Below, piece after piece: positions 44,885 to 56,499 of a stretch of 64,000 nucleotides of DNA (positions are counted from its first letter, which is position 1; each line of letters starts with the position of its first letter). The translations under genes and the position numbers were made by a program. Source of the stretch: Rehmannia glutinosa (Eukaryota; Streptophyta; Magnoliopsida; Lamiales; Orobanchaceae); NCBI GenBank assembly GCA_016081115.2, contig CM071929.1:2418001-2482000 (forward strand), read 5' to 3'. Under the pieces are notes generated by a model. It was not told the DNA's origin. It made no database searches and saw only the letters and a program-made list of their open reading frames with translations.

Positions 44885-47800
44885 GTAATAGGGGCTATAA
44901 CAACCATGGAGGATTCGAAATGGCTCGTGGACAGCGGATGTTCACGCCATATGACCGGGAGGAGAAGAGCTTTTTACCAACATCAAGCTCCAAGAAGAGG
45001 GTATGGTCATGTTCGGCAATGGCAAAGGAAAAATTCTTGGAAATGGAGAAATTGGTAACTCTTCTTTCTCTCTTTGTAATGTTCTTTTAGTAGAAGGGCT
45101 TAAGTTTAATTTGATAAGTGTTAGCCAACTTTGTGATTCAAATTATGATGTTTCTTTTAATAAAGAAAAATGCCTTATTCTTAAAAATGGTAATATTATT
45201 TGTGAAGCAAATAGAAAGGCAATCTTTACAAAATTTGTACTAGTGATTTGGTTAGTCAAAATGTTTCTTGTCTTGTCGCCAATAATGATTTAACGAATTT
45301 ATGGCATAGGCGACTCGGACATGTTGGATACAAGAATTTGAAAAATATTTACAAAAACCAACATGTAAAAGGACTACCCAAATTGAATTTTGAAAATCTT
45401 GGCTTATGTGACACTTGTCAAAAGAACAAATTAGTTAAGGAGTAGTTTTAAGCCCAAAAATGAAATTTCCACTACCAAACCCCTACAATTGCTTCACCTT
45501 GATTTGTATGGGGATATTGGTACGGCTAGTCTAAGTGGAAAACATTACACTTTCGTTATTGTCGATGATTTTTCTAGATACACTTGGGCTCTTTTTCTTG
45601 CAAATAAAAGCGATGCCGTTAATGAGTTTGTTAAGTTGTGTAGACGCATTGAGAATGAAAAGGAAGATACTATTAAAACTATTCAAGTGATCGAGGCGGA
45701 GAATTTGACGGTGAGTTTAGAGTCTTTTGTGAAACCAAGGGATATACACACAACTTTTCGGCTCCAAGGACACCTCAACAAAATGGTGTAGTGTAAAAGA
45801 AAGGAAGAATCGGACGCTACAAGAAATGAGTCGGTCCATGCTCAATGAATTTTCTCTTCCAAAATATTTTTGGGCGAAAGCGTAAAGTACCGCTTGCTAT
45901 GTCATTAATCGAGTTTATATTCGTCCTAAAATGAATAAAACTCCATATGAGCTTTGGAAAGGAAGAACTCCAAATATTAGTTATTTCAAAATATTTGGAT
46001 GTAAGTGCTTTATTTTGAATACTAAGGATCAATTGGACAAACTTGATCCTAAGGCCGATGAAGGAATATTTATGGGGTATTCAACCAAGAGCAAAGCATA
46101 TCGGGTTTACAACAAGACTAGCATGGTTGTTGAAGAATCTATTCATGTCAAATTTAATGAAGCCTCGGGTGTTGAAAGAATACCCGATAGCGGTGATGAT
46201 GAAGAGGATATTGTTGAACCTATTGTTCAAAGTGATGCTCATAATGATAAACCTTCTATTTCATATGATCAACCTTCAAGTTCAAATGTTCCTCAAGAAG
46301 ATAGGGGTGATACTTCGAATCTTCCCGTAGCATTGAAATTTAAGGGAGATCACCCAAAAGATCTTATTATTGGTGATCCCCTTGATAAAGTAATGACTCG
46401 AAGAAATTTTGCCGAGAAAGCTCTTATTTCTCAAAAAGAGCCTAAAAATGCTAAAGAAGCTATTGAGGATGAGGATTGGTTTCTAGAGATGCAAGAGGAG
46501 TTGAATCAATTTGAAAGAAATGATGTATGGGAATTGGTACCTTGTCCTCCTTCTCAAACCATTATTGGCACAAAATGGGTTTTCTGGAACAAACTTGATG
46601 ATCAAGGCAACATTGTTCGAAATAAGGCAAGGTTAGTAGCTCAAGGGTATTGTCAAGAAGAAGGTATTGACTATGATGAAACTTTTGCACCCGTAGCACG
46701 TTTAGAAGCTATTCGTATTTTACTTGCCTATTCTTGTTTCAAAAATTTCAAACTTTACCAAATGGATGTTAAATCCGCTTTCTTAAATGGTATTATTCAA
46801 GAAGAAGTCTATGTTAAACAACCTCAGGGGTTTGAAAATTTTCTAGGCCTAATGATGTTTATAAACTTAAAAAAGCTTTGTATGGTTTAAAACAAGCACC
46901 CGTGCATGGTATGATAGACTTAGCTCTTTTCTTTTGCAAAATGGTTTTACAAGAGGTAAAGTTGATACTACACTCTTTGTTTTTGAAAAAGGGCAAGATT
47001 GTTTACTTGTGAAAATTTATGTTGATGATATTATCTTTGGTGCTACTAATGAATCTTTGTGCAAGAAATTCTCCAAGTTAATGCAAGGTGAATTCGAGAT
47101 GAGTATGATGGGGGAGCTAAACTTCTTCCTTGGACTTCAAATTAAGCAATGCCAAGAAGGTATTTATATTTCGCAATCAAAGTATACAAAAGAACTTTTG
47201 AAGAAGTTCGGCATTGAAGAAGGAAGAAGAGTCTCGACTCTATGGCAACCAATGTCAAAATTGACAAAGATGAAAAAAAGGCAAGACGGTTGATGAATCA
47301 AGTATCGAGGTATGATTGGTAGTTTACTTTATTTAACCGCTAGTAGACCGGACATTCTTCATGCCGTATGCCTATGTGCTCGTTTTCAAAGCAATCAAAA
47401 GAATCTCATATGAGTCTTAGTTAACGGATTTTTCGATATTTGAAAGCACTATTCAATATGGTTTATTTTATCCAAAGAATGAAATTTTTTTCTCTTAAAG
47501 GTTATAGTGATTCGGACTATGCGGGTAATATTGATGATCGGAAAAGTACTTAGGATCATGTCAATTTTAAGCGATTGCCTAGTTTCTTGGTTTTCAAAGA
47601 AGCAAAAGCGTGTTTCTCTTTCAACGGCCGAAGCCGAATATATTTCCGCCGCATTTTGTTGTACTCAACTTCTTTGGATGAAACAAACCTTAGCGGATTA
47701 CAAATGCTCTTTTGAAAACGTACCTATTTTTGTGATAATATATCCGCTATAAATATTGCTCAAAACCCGGTTCATCATAACCGTACTAAACATATTGAGA

Positions 47801-47958
47801 TTCGACATCATTTTCTAAGGGATTGTGTTTCAAAACGAAAAATTGAGATATCGTTTGTGCCATCTCAAGATCAATTAGCGGACATTTTTACAAAACCGCT
47901 AACTTCCGAGACTTTTGCGTCAATACGAGCTCGGTTAGGCATAATGCATATTGAATGA
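44885..47958 (+). pseudogene. Inner element pol
   Basis: Protease: DSG at 44930-44938 followed by CSRHMTG. Integrase: the zinc-binding HRRLGH...CDTCQ at about 45304-45420, first catalytic Asp in LLHLDLYGD near 45490 and VDDFSRYTW; the second Asp and the Glu fall in a frame-broken stretch near 45690-45720. RT from about 46460 with FAPVARLEAIR and QMDVKSAFLNG, then YVDDIIFGATNESLCKKF at about 47018. RNase H with SLSTAEAEYISAA at about 47616. It ends near DQLADIFTKPL with TGA at 47956-47958. Stops and indels near 45443, 45790, 46890, 47293, 47400 and 47730 break it. RT and integrase would otherwise copy and insert the element. Confidence 0.92.
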
Positions 47959-49130
47959 GGTCTAGTTTGCATTTTGCATGTTTTTAAAACTTAGGGGCGA
48001 AAAATCGGATTTTTGGTTGAAAATTCGGATTTTGAAAAATTTGATGAGCAGTGGGCTGAAGAGGTTGAGGCAACCGGTCGCCCTCAACGTCGACCGGTCG
48101 CCCTCAACCACGACCGGTCGCCCTAAAGGCTAAATTTTGGTTTAAGTTCGTTCTGTCTTGACATTTTGAGTTTCATTTTTTTGCCATTTTTCGTCCCCTT
48201 TGCCAAATGCACACTATTGTCACTCAAAATTGATTTTCATGCATTCCATTCATATCTTGGACCTTATATAGCATGTTTATCATCATCATTGCTCATCTTT
48301 TCGATCAAATGGTAAGAATTTTCCTTACTTTGCTCAATTGGGTTGAACCCTTGAGTTTATGGCTTTCTTGTATATTTCTTGATAATTTTTGCTTATGATC
48401 TTGTTGAGATTAGTTATTATGTTGTATTGTATGATGTTTGATGTGGATTGGTGATGAAATTTTTGGCTTGGATCATTTACAAGGGCTATATACAACTCTT
48501 TTTATTTTTCACGCCCACAATGTGTTCGATGAAATGTTTCTATGAAAATTTCAAATTCTACATGATTCTCTCGCTTCCAAAAGTCTTCTATACTCATTGA
48601 GATCATGTTTTGGGAAATAAAACGAGCGTATGAACTCTTCATGATACATTTCACCCATTTTCCTTGGTTTTTAAGCCTAAATTGCTCAATGGTTGATAAA
48701 CCATTTCTTTGGCGCACTTTGATATACTTCATGATGTTTCTATCATCTTAACATTCTTTTGATGATTCCAAGGGGAGAAACATGAAATTGGCTCGTTAGC
48801 TCAAAGAAGCTAATAAAAGCTCATGATAGAAGCTACAAGCTATGGCTTATTAAGGCCATAAGTTGTGAAGAAAACTCGACCCAATGATTGTTTTATGAAC
48901 TTGTTTGCATGGATAATTAGTATTTGTGACAGGGGAGCTTCTAAGCTCATGGAGTTGTTGTTTATTTTGTAAAAGCTTGTCTTCTAGCTTATGCAATATT
49001 TTTTCTTAATGTGCTTGTTGATAGGGGAGCTTTTGAAAAATGTTTTTAAGCGGATAGTTTACTCATAAACCGGAAAATTATTTTGTTTTTGAAATCGTCC
49101 TCTTGAAAATTGTTTTGGTTTGTAATCATC
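47959..49130 (+). other. 3' untranslated region of the inner element
   Basis: About 1.2 kb between pol and the polypurine tract. No credible sense open frame; a 76-codon antisense frame at 48502-48732 is not supported. The outer element has several kilobases of extra frame at the same position. Confidence 0.65.
48070..48126 (+). repeat. Three tandem CCGGTCGCCCT units after pol of the inner element
   Basis: CAACCGGTCGCCCTCAACG, CGACCGGTCGCCCTCAACC and CGACCGGTCGCCCTAAAGG follow each other. The same core, GACCGGTCGCC, occurs once in each LTR near 42128 and 49329. Confidence 0.85.
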
Positions 49131-49143
49131 AAAAAGGGGAGTT

Positions 49144-50432
49144 TGTTAGATAAATGTTTTTATCATGATTTTGATGATTTTGTTCAAATGAGTTTTTATA
49201 CCAAAACAATGTCCCTAAATGTTGTCCCAACACTTCCGATCGATCTAAAATGTTTTTACTATTTTTGGAGTATTTCTTGAAGTTAATATTCGATTTAAAA
49301 TTGGACAACACTTTTGTTTGAGGCTCGGCCGGTCGCCCTATAGGGCAACCCGTACTGAGTTGAGTTTTGAAGCGAGAAAATGGGGCGTAAGAAAAAAAAA
49401 AAGGCGGGGCGTCGGTCGACCAGGTGGGCGGCCGGTGTGGTCGGCCCGTCGGCCGTGGCGCCATTATGCACTGCAAGTTGGATTTTTGTTCAGGACTTCT
49501 CTGTTTAGTAAAACGTCAAGGGCAACCGGTCTGACTAAGGCGGCCGGCCGCACCCCTTTGACCGGTCCTGTGTAAAAATTCGCGAATTCAATTTCAATCT
49601 TATCTCTGTGCGGACCGGGTCGAACCCCATGTTTGACAATGACAAACTATCCGTTGCATTTTAGAATGACTTTTCCCTATTTTGTGGGATTGATTTCTAA
49701 CAGCTATATTGATGATTTTAAATGGTTTCTTTTGCAGCAAATCACTCCCCAAGGAGGAGCCAATGTCTGGAAATCAAAGCCAAGACCTCTCCTATAAATA
49801 GAGGCTTCATTCAAGCAACAAGATACAACACTCTATACAAGCAAAAGAGCAAACAAAGCAAACACTTTCATATATCTTGTTGTATTAGCCTTAGCACTTT
49901 CACTTGCACAAATTTGAGGTCTAGGCTTTCAATTCTTGATTACACTTGTACTCATATTGTTTCAATCATTATTGAGTTGTAATCTTGATTTTGGTCATCA
50001 TTCAACACAAGACATCCTTGTGAGTATTCTTGTGGTAAGAATACACTTGGATGATCTAGGTGATAGGTGTTTGAAGGTTGTGGTAATCTTCAAAGGTGTT
50101 GTAAAGGGTTGTGGTAATCCTCAAGGTGTTTTAAGAGGATTGTGGTAATCCTCAAAGTGGTGAAAGAGGGTTGTGGTAATCCTCAAGGTGTTGTATTAAT
50201 TTTTGGTAAATTAATAAAATTTTTTTCTTTTTGAAATCCATCCCAGGAGATCTTTGGGGTGGTAGAGGATTAGGCCACAGGTGGGTTGAACCTCTTTAAA
50301 TCAACGAGTGTTGTTTCTTTTCCGCTTTTACATTTTAGTTATTCACTCGTTGTTTCGAAAAAAGGGTGATTTGCGAAAATTCGGCATAATCTATTCACCC
50401 CTCTCAGATTATTGTAGCCACTTGGACTTACG
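49144..50432 (+). repeat. Inner 3' LTR
   Basis: 1,289 bp, aligned to the 5' LTR along its length; TATA box at 49793-49800. Differences are mostly short indels in CG-rich words. Confidence 0.95.
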
Positions 50433-50437
50433 GGTTA

Positions 50438-51140
50438 TTGTTCAAATGTATACTTGAATATTCGTGGTTCGGGTAACCTTCTCTCGAGTCATTCCTCGGC
50501 CTTTTATAGTGATCTTTCAAAAATCGCCCGTTGAAGAGATAGGCTTATTTTTGAAAGTCACTTGTGGTTGGCTTGTCTTGTTGCGATCCTTGGAATTGCC
50601 ACTTCCTCGTATAAATTGTTCTTGACTTTTGAGTTCGACATGGTGCGAGTCTTCCCATTAGTTTATTCCTTTTACATGCTTCTGGGGGTGAGCACTTCGA
50701 GAAAGGTAGCATGGAGATATTACTTGTTGAAGTAATTCTCTTGATTTTCGTGCAACGGATCTCTTTTTGATTATCTCGACTTATTGCATTTCCTTGCTTT
50801 CCCCAGGTGACTTAGAGTCGACTTCCAATCATTAAATGACTCTTTGTCACTTCAACTAGAGACTTGACTATCTTGAGTTGACTTGACTGATGCTTTACTG
50901 TTGCATCTCGGATGCACCTTGATCGGGTTCCGTCTTCTTCTTTGCCATACTCGGTTGTCTTTGCGTGAGTCTTCCTTCTAGTCTCAGTTGTCTTCTTGCA
51001 TGTTTAGGCATAGTCGATTTAACTCGGCTTGACCAGCCCCTATTTGTTACAATGCGATTTACAACAAAAATGGGGTGCCAACTTCCTATTCTAAGTTTTA
51101 CATGGCATTCATCAAAATCTAAACAATAAATTTCCCAACA
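50438..51140 (-). repeat. Outer 3' LTR, proximal part
   Basis: Continues the LTR directly after the inner element and its duplicated GGTTA (50433-50437). It aligns with 62899-63601 and ends in TTTCCCAACA. It holds a TATA box on the minus strand (complement of TTTTATA at 50502-50508). Confidence 0.92.
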
Positions 51141-51680
51141 ATTTCCCCCTTTTTGATGATGCCAAAACTTAAAAAATTCAAAATGTAAATAGCAAAGATA
51201 CATACGGATAGTGCATTCACGAGAGAATGTATGCGTAGAATCAATCCTTTTATTGATCATAACATTCTTGTTCTTTTACACTGTTTACAAGGTGTATCAA
51301 AGCAAACATTTATGTCTACGCAAAAAAATAGAGAATTCTGATTTATTACGAGAAGACTTACATAGTATGTATTTACATAGTAAAATACATGAAGGGTGGA
51401 CAACAACACTTCATCTCTCATTGTCTCCTTCTTTCATCTTCTTGATTCTGTCATCTTACGGTCTTCTTCTCTTTTTCTCATCTTTTTGCTTTCTTCTTCT
51501 TTTCATATGCCTTGGCGCTTCATCTCTTTTTAATCTCTCTTGTCTCTTCTCCCATAGCTGAGTTTGTCTTTTATTTTCTTCGATTCTTTTCACATACTCA
51601 TCATTGTTTTTAGCCACTTGCAGATTGGCTACTTGGTCAAGACCAGCCCAGTAAGAGATCCCTCCTTTCTTGCCACGGAT

Positions 51681-54600
51681 CTATGTACTCAATGTTTTTA
51701 GGCGGAGGCCTAGGTCTAAAACCTCTTCCTCCACCACACGCTTCTTCCTCTTCCTATACGGGCGTGTATTGTATTGGGGTCTTCTTCTTTCCGGTGAGTG
51801 ACCGGCGGAGTGACCAAAGAGAAAGAATCGCCTAGGTAGTCTGTTTGCTGTCGGCTTCTTCACATAACGTGAGACCCTTTTCCCAAGTACAAGTCCCGAG
51901 GCTTGAGCCATAGACATGTTTGCGAAGTATCCTTCCGGATGCGGCGTTTTAAATTCATCAACCGATCTTGGCTCGGTCCCGACATCCGAGATGGCATAAG
52001 TGTCTCTGTCTCTTGGAAAGCCTCCATGTTGTTTCAAGATGTCCATAACTCGGGCATTCAACCTTCCTTCCACTTCCTCCATCCATCCTGCTTCTTCAAT
52101 GTCTTTCTCTTTTCGGCCATAGATGCGGCAGAGTGTTGGAGTGGCGAAAGTCACTGGGAGTTTGTTCGATAATATTAGCTGTGACAAGACCTTGTTGGGG
52201 GTTTGTGCAATCATTAAGGTCACATCTCTCGATTCTTCCCCTCAGCGGACTTTCCTTTCTTTTCCCTTGTAACTTCCTCATTTGTCTTTCCCTTCACATT
52301 TGCTCCTCCTTTTCGACTTGAGGATCTCTTTAGCGCTTTAAGGTATTCATATTCCCCCCTTTTTGGCATCATCAAAGAAGAGAGGAACCCCTGGAAACAT
52401 ACTAGCAAGCGGAAAGTCGAAGTCTGCTGATAGCCGAGTTCTCGCTCAGTCTGGTGTGGTGTAGGCGCACGAAACTCGAGCGAGTAGCGTTGGATTGACT
52501 TTTAGTAACTTCATCTCAACCATAAGAAGGCTGAATTTTCTATCCATGTTTTCTTCCATACGCGTAAGCTCATTCTTATTTTGCTCACGCAGCAGACTTT
52601 ATCTCGAAAGTGTGAGATTCATGCATGTGCTCAATGTGTTCTCTCAATTTCGTCTTTGCATCAGCGTTCTCGACTCTCCGGACGGCTTGTTGAACAATGT
52701 TCGAAATATCTAGCTTGTTCACGCGCATTGTTTTTCTTTGTTGCCACCACTCACGATTCGACTATTATGCCTCTCAAGTCGGCAGTAAAGGTTGGCATCT
52801 CTGTTATCGATCTTATGTCCATCGAGGACGATGCCTCTCCATCCGTTCAATTTTACGCAAATAATGCCTTGAACACCTCCCGAACTTGATTGTTCCCTCT
52901 TGCGGTGATGGCCAAGCGGCGTCAAAATCATAGTCGAATTTGGAATGATGGTATCGATGTAATGAGGATCAGTCTGTGGAAGACGCGAGATCGTTTTCGA
53001 CTCTTCGGGAGGTCGGGTACCTCCGGAGAGAAGGAAATGATTCTACAAAGGAATCATCACGGGCAATCGGGATTTGTTCAATGATGAGTGGTGCGCGTGA
53101 AGTTCCTGTGGAGTCGAGCTGCTGCGGCTTGGGAGCTGCGCGGTGGACTCTGTTTCATTTGGGTCATTGTGAAGTTGACCCGACTTCTTGAGCCTCGGTG
53201 TCTCAAGCGGCCGTCGGTCTGTTGGTTTTCCAATTGAGTTGTGGTCCGGTCGGCCTTGCTCGAGCGTCATCGGACGATGATGAGATTTCCATGGGTGGCT
53301 CATCATCAAAATTGAAAGTTTGTGAGTAGTCTTAAGGTCGACTTGCTCGTGGTTAGAACATCCTTAGGCGAGTCTTTTGGATCGGTCATAGGAGATGACT
53401 CGGCTTCATCGTCTTCTTCCGATCCCAAAAAGTTACATCGGGATTATCTGGGAGTCGTGAAGTGCGCTAATCTCCTTTTCGGATGGATCAATGATAGCGG
53501 GGAGGGATGTTCTCTACTTCACCTTCTTTACCAGGAAGTCTCAACCTCCGTTGGCCTTCATTACCTCCTGCAATCTCAAGCTGCGGCGAGGCCTTGGACC
53601 TCCTTTCGGCGGTGTCGGTGTCTTAGGGTCTTCTGTGGTGGCATCCATTGGAGTCTCAACCCCATGGATTGCACTTTCATCGCCCAGTGTTAACTCCCAG
53701 GGTTGTTCCTTCTTGTGCCTCGATTGCATCGCCAGCGGCGTCATTAGCCTTCAGAGTAGTTGGCACCTCGGTGAGGCAGTCTCAACTATCCGAGCTTCGT
53801 TGATGGCAACTTGTTGTGTATTTTGTGTTTTGTACTTTCTCCACTTCGCCTCCTAGATTCGTTGTGGAGTCATCTGCAAACATCCTCAGGCCTTGCTGCG
53901 GTGGAGGAGTTTCCCCCTCGGTGGCGCACCGGTTGAGTGACTTGGAATGGGGTCACTCGTCTCCAAACTCCGGCTATTTTCTCTTGAGTGTTCGGTAGTT
54001 GGGCGGTGGTAAGACACCTTCATTAGGGGTTGGCTCATTGGGGTCCCCACTAACCCGGTTTCATCGCGAGTTCCTTAATTCCTTCTTCCGAGTGAGTGGG
54101 AAGTGGTGGCGGCAACAAGCGTGGCAATATGTTGTCTCACTCCCATTGGGTCCAACTCATTTTGTGTTTTGGAGGACTCTCCTGGTCCTCCATCATTCTT
54201 TTCTCATGAAGAAGTGCGGATTCGTGCATTGCTTGCTGCATTTGCAACTCTTATGTGGCGGCAGCAGGTCAGATCCTCATCACTATCTAATAAGGCGTCA
54301 AGGAGATGATGTGTGTGTTCTGTGGGTGCGGTGATAGGGCGGATGATGGCCTTCTCACGTGCCTCGGCTTCCTCTGCCTGTCTCTCCTTCTCCTTGTCCT
54401 TGAAGATCTGCAAGATATCATGCGGTTTTTCTTCATCCAATGCTTGGACCACGGTGGTCACTCAAGAAAGTTCATCGAGTTCCTCTTCTTCTTCGATAAA
54501 CTCGGGCCGTTGGAACTGTTCCTGGATCGACTCAATTTCCACTTCCTCCACTCGCAGGCGATTTTGGATGTCCGGATAAAGTGGGGATAGGATCATCACA

Positions 54601-55914
54601 TCATCATCTCTTTCAAATTTCTTCTTTCTTGTGTCTCATTTTGTTCGAACTACGTTTGGGTCTTGATTTGCCTCTCTTGATCGCCTTGTGAGACTTGTTT
54701 CATCAATAATATCTAGAGACTCTACTTCTCCAGCGGTCTACGGTATCATTCGGTGAGTGGTGGCTCGGACTAGGTTTTTCAAGTTCGGATTGCTTGATGA
54801 TTCTTCTTCTTCGTCTCTTAGTTCGTGCGGAGGGATTTACGGTTTGGAGAGAGTGTCTTTCGAGTCCCAGGCGGCGGGGGTCGGTCTTTGGTGTTTTCTT
54901 ACGAGGAGCGGGCCGTCTTGGCTTATCGATTCTCCTCTTTTTGATGACCAGGAGAAGGTATTTGAGGTTTCTTCTTGGCAGCCGCTAGCTTTGAGGCGGG
55001 AGACACGAGCTGCGGGGCGGCGACTCGGCTGCGGGGCGGGAGTAGATTTGTTTTCTTAGGCTGCGGGGGCAGCGATTCTCTTAAGCATTTGCAAGGCGAC
55101 TTTCTTCTTTGGTGGAGAGAAACTTGATTGTATCTTGTGGTCGGTGATTCCCCTCACTTGTATCGACTCTCTTGGCGTGGGCTCTCTTCTCGTGCGCTAG
55201 AGAGGTTTGATCGAACATCCTCTTGTTTACATGGAACGCCTTTCCATGTCGAAGAGGACTCCTTTCACCTCCATCGGCCGGCCAATCACCGGGCCATATC
55301 CCAGGGATCCTCCAAATGCACCATTCTCCTTGAAGGATTTGTTCCTACATTTTGCGAGTCATATGTATACAAACTCGGCCCGGATTTACTTGCTTTTCTT
55401 CAATGATCGCGGCCATTACGATCGGTTTTGCTTTAAACGAGTTGGTCAAAGTTGCCAAATTTGATGTCGATGCATTTGGCAACTATGTCCAACGATTTGT
55501 GGTAGTCCTCCTTGGACCCCTTTTTAGTGTAGACTATCTTTTCAAAGCATAGTCGGTCTTGGCTACTTCCTTCCAGCGGCACCAAGTCTCGTCGCTTCAT
55601 TGATTTACGGTGCTCCTTCCGCCGGTAGTGAGCGGTGTTACGCGAGATCTTGGCGAGAGATGATGAACTCCTTCCGTGAAGGAGGATTTAATCCCCACAT
55701 CGTGAATCTCGGCGTTCACGTAGAAGCGTGCGACCTCTTCCACATAGGTCATCGAGAACTCCATCGTCGAGAAATGGTTTCGGCCCGACGTTTCGAGCTT
55801 TTCGGCGATTTTCTTTATGAGGGCGTCATCGGATCCTGTTTGACCATTCCCTCGAAATCCAGTGAGCCAGTGTGGATTTGCTTCTCTAACAGCGAAATCA
55901 TAAGTTGATGCCAT
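51681..55914 (-). pseudogene. Extra 3' frame of the outer element (env-like position)
   Basis: Downstream of RNase H, an ATG at 55914 opens MASTYDFAVREANPHWLTGF, with VEEVARFYVNAEIHD further on. That wording resembles the plant transposon protein domain found in long retroelements (inference; the domain match needs a profile search). A glutamate-rich coiled-coil-like part follows (EEKPHDILQIFKDKEKERQAE near 54440), then a basic C-terminal part ending near 51681 with RKRKKRVVEEEV. The frames are broken by indels. Sireviruses often carry an additional coding region here, sometimes called envelope-like; no signal peptide or membrane segment supports an envelope function in this copy. Plus-strand open frames across this stretch are antisense by-products. 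Confidence 0.55.
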
Positions 55915-56499
55915 TTTTCGATTATTTCACGAAAAGAAACTTAGAAGTTGATTTGGATATGGATAGGGTTACGAGGAAGTTTTGCCTTTGCTTACGAGAT
56001 AGAAATGAACCGTTTTGGTAATATGTGAGAAAACAGATGAAAATGGTTTAAGTATGGTTTTACGAAAGGGCGTGCGGGTGATTTTGAAATGTGATCGAAA
56101 TCAACGGCTTAGATTTTTGCACGCCGATTAGCATTTAATGTCTCGAATTTAATGCGGCAGCATTTATATCCAATCATAAGCTTGGTATGCGCTTTTTGTC
56201 TGTACACATCATCATTATCTTGATGTCATTCTTAAAAACATTCTCGCTTAGTAAAAGCATTTGCGTTTTTGTCACTTTGCTCATAAATGACTCAGCTTAT
56301 CCCTTAGTGATTTAACTCTTACAGTCACGAGTTCTCTCATTGACTCATTTGTCGGCTTATTCGGTATATTTGTCTTTCCGAGCATGGTGATTCATTTAGC
56401 TGATTTTGAGAATTGATCCTTTTTCTCTTTTTGTGTTTCATTTCTTTTCTTTGAGTCTTACGAGTGTCGGCTCATCTCAGTTAACCCTTACTCATGCTT

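Larger units (their letters stand above)
41946..50432 (+). mobile_element. Inner Sirevirus-like copia LTR retrotransposon
   Basis: The LTRs are 41946-43221 and 49144-50432 (TGTTAGATAAATG...GGACTTACA; the second copy ends ACTTACG). GGTTA flanks at 41941-41945 and 50433-50437. The primer-binding site TGGTATCAAAGCCA starts at 43224, and the polypurine tract AAAAAGGGGAGTT abuts 49144. Gag, protease, integrase, RT and RNase H lie in copia order on the plus strand. It is inserted inside the outer 3' LTR and is therefore the younger of the two. Frames are broken, so it looks non-autonomous as written. Confidence 0.95.

Noticed and set aside
52490..55560. Many plus-strand open frames of 60-120 codons
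   Set aside because: They lie antisense to the extra 3' frame of the outer element, have no family resemblance and overlap each other in several frames.
51681..55914. Functional envelope gene in the outer retroelement
   Set aside because: No signal peptide, membrane segment or envelope hallmark can be seen; position alone does not support it.
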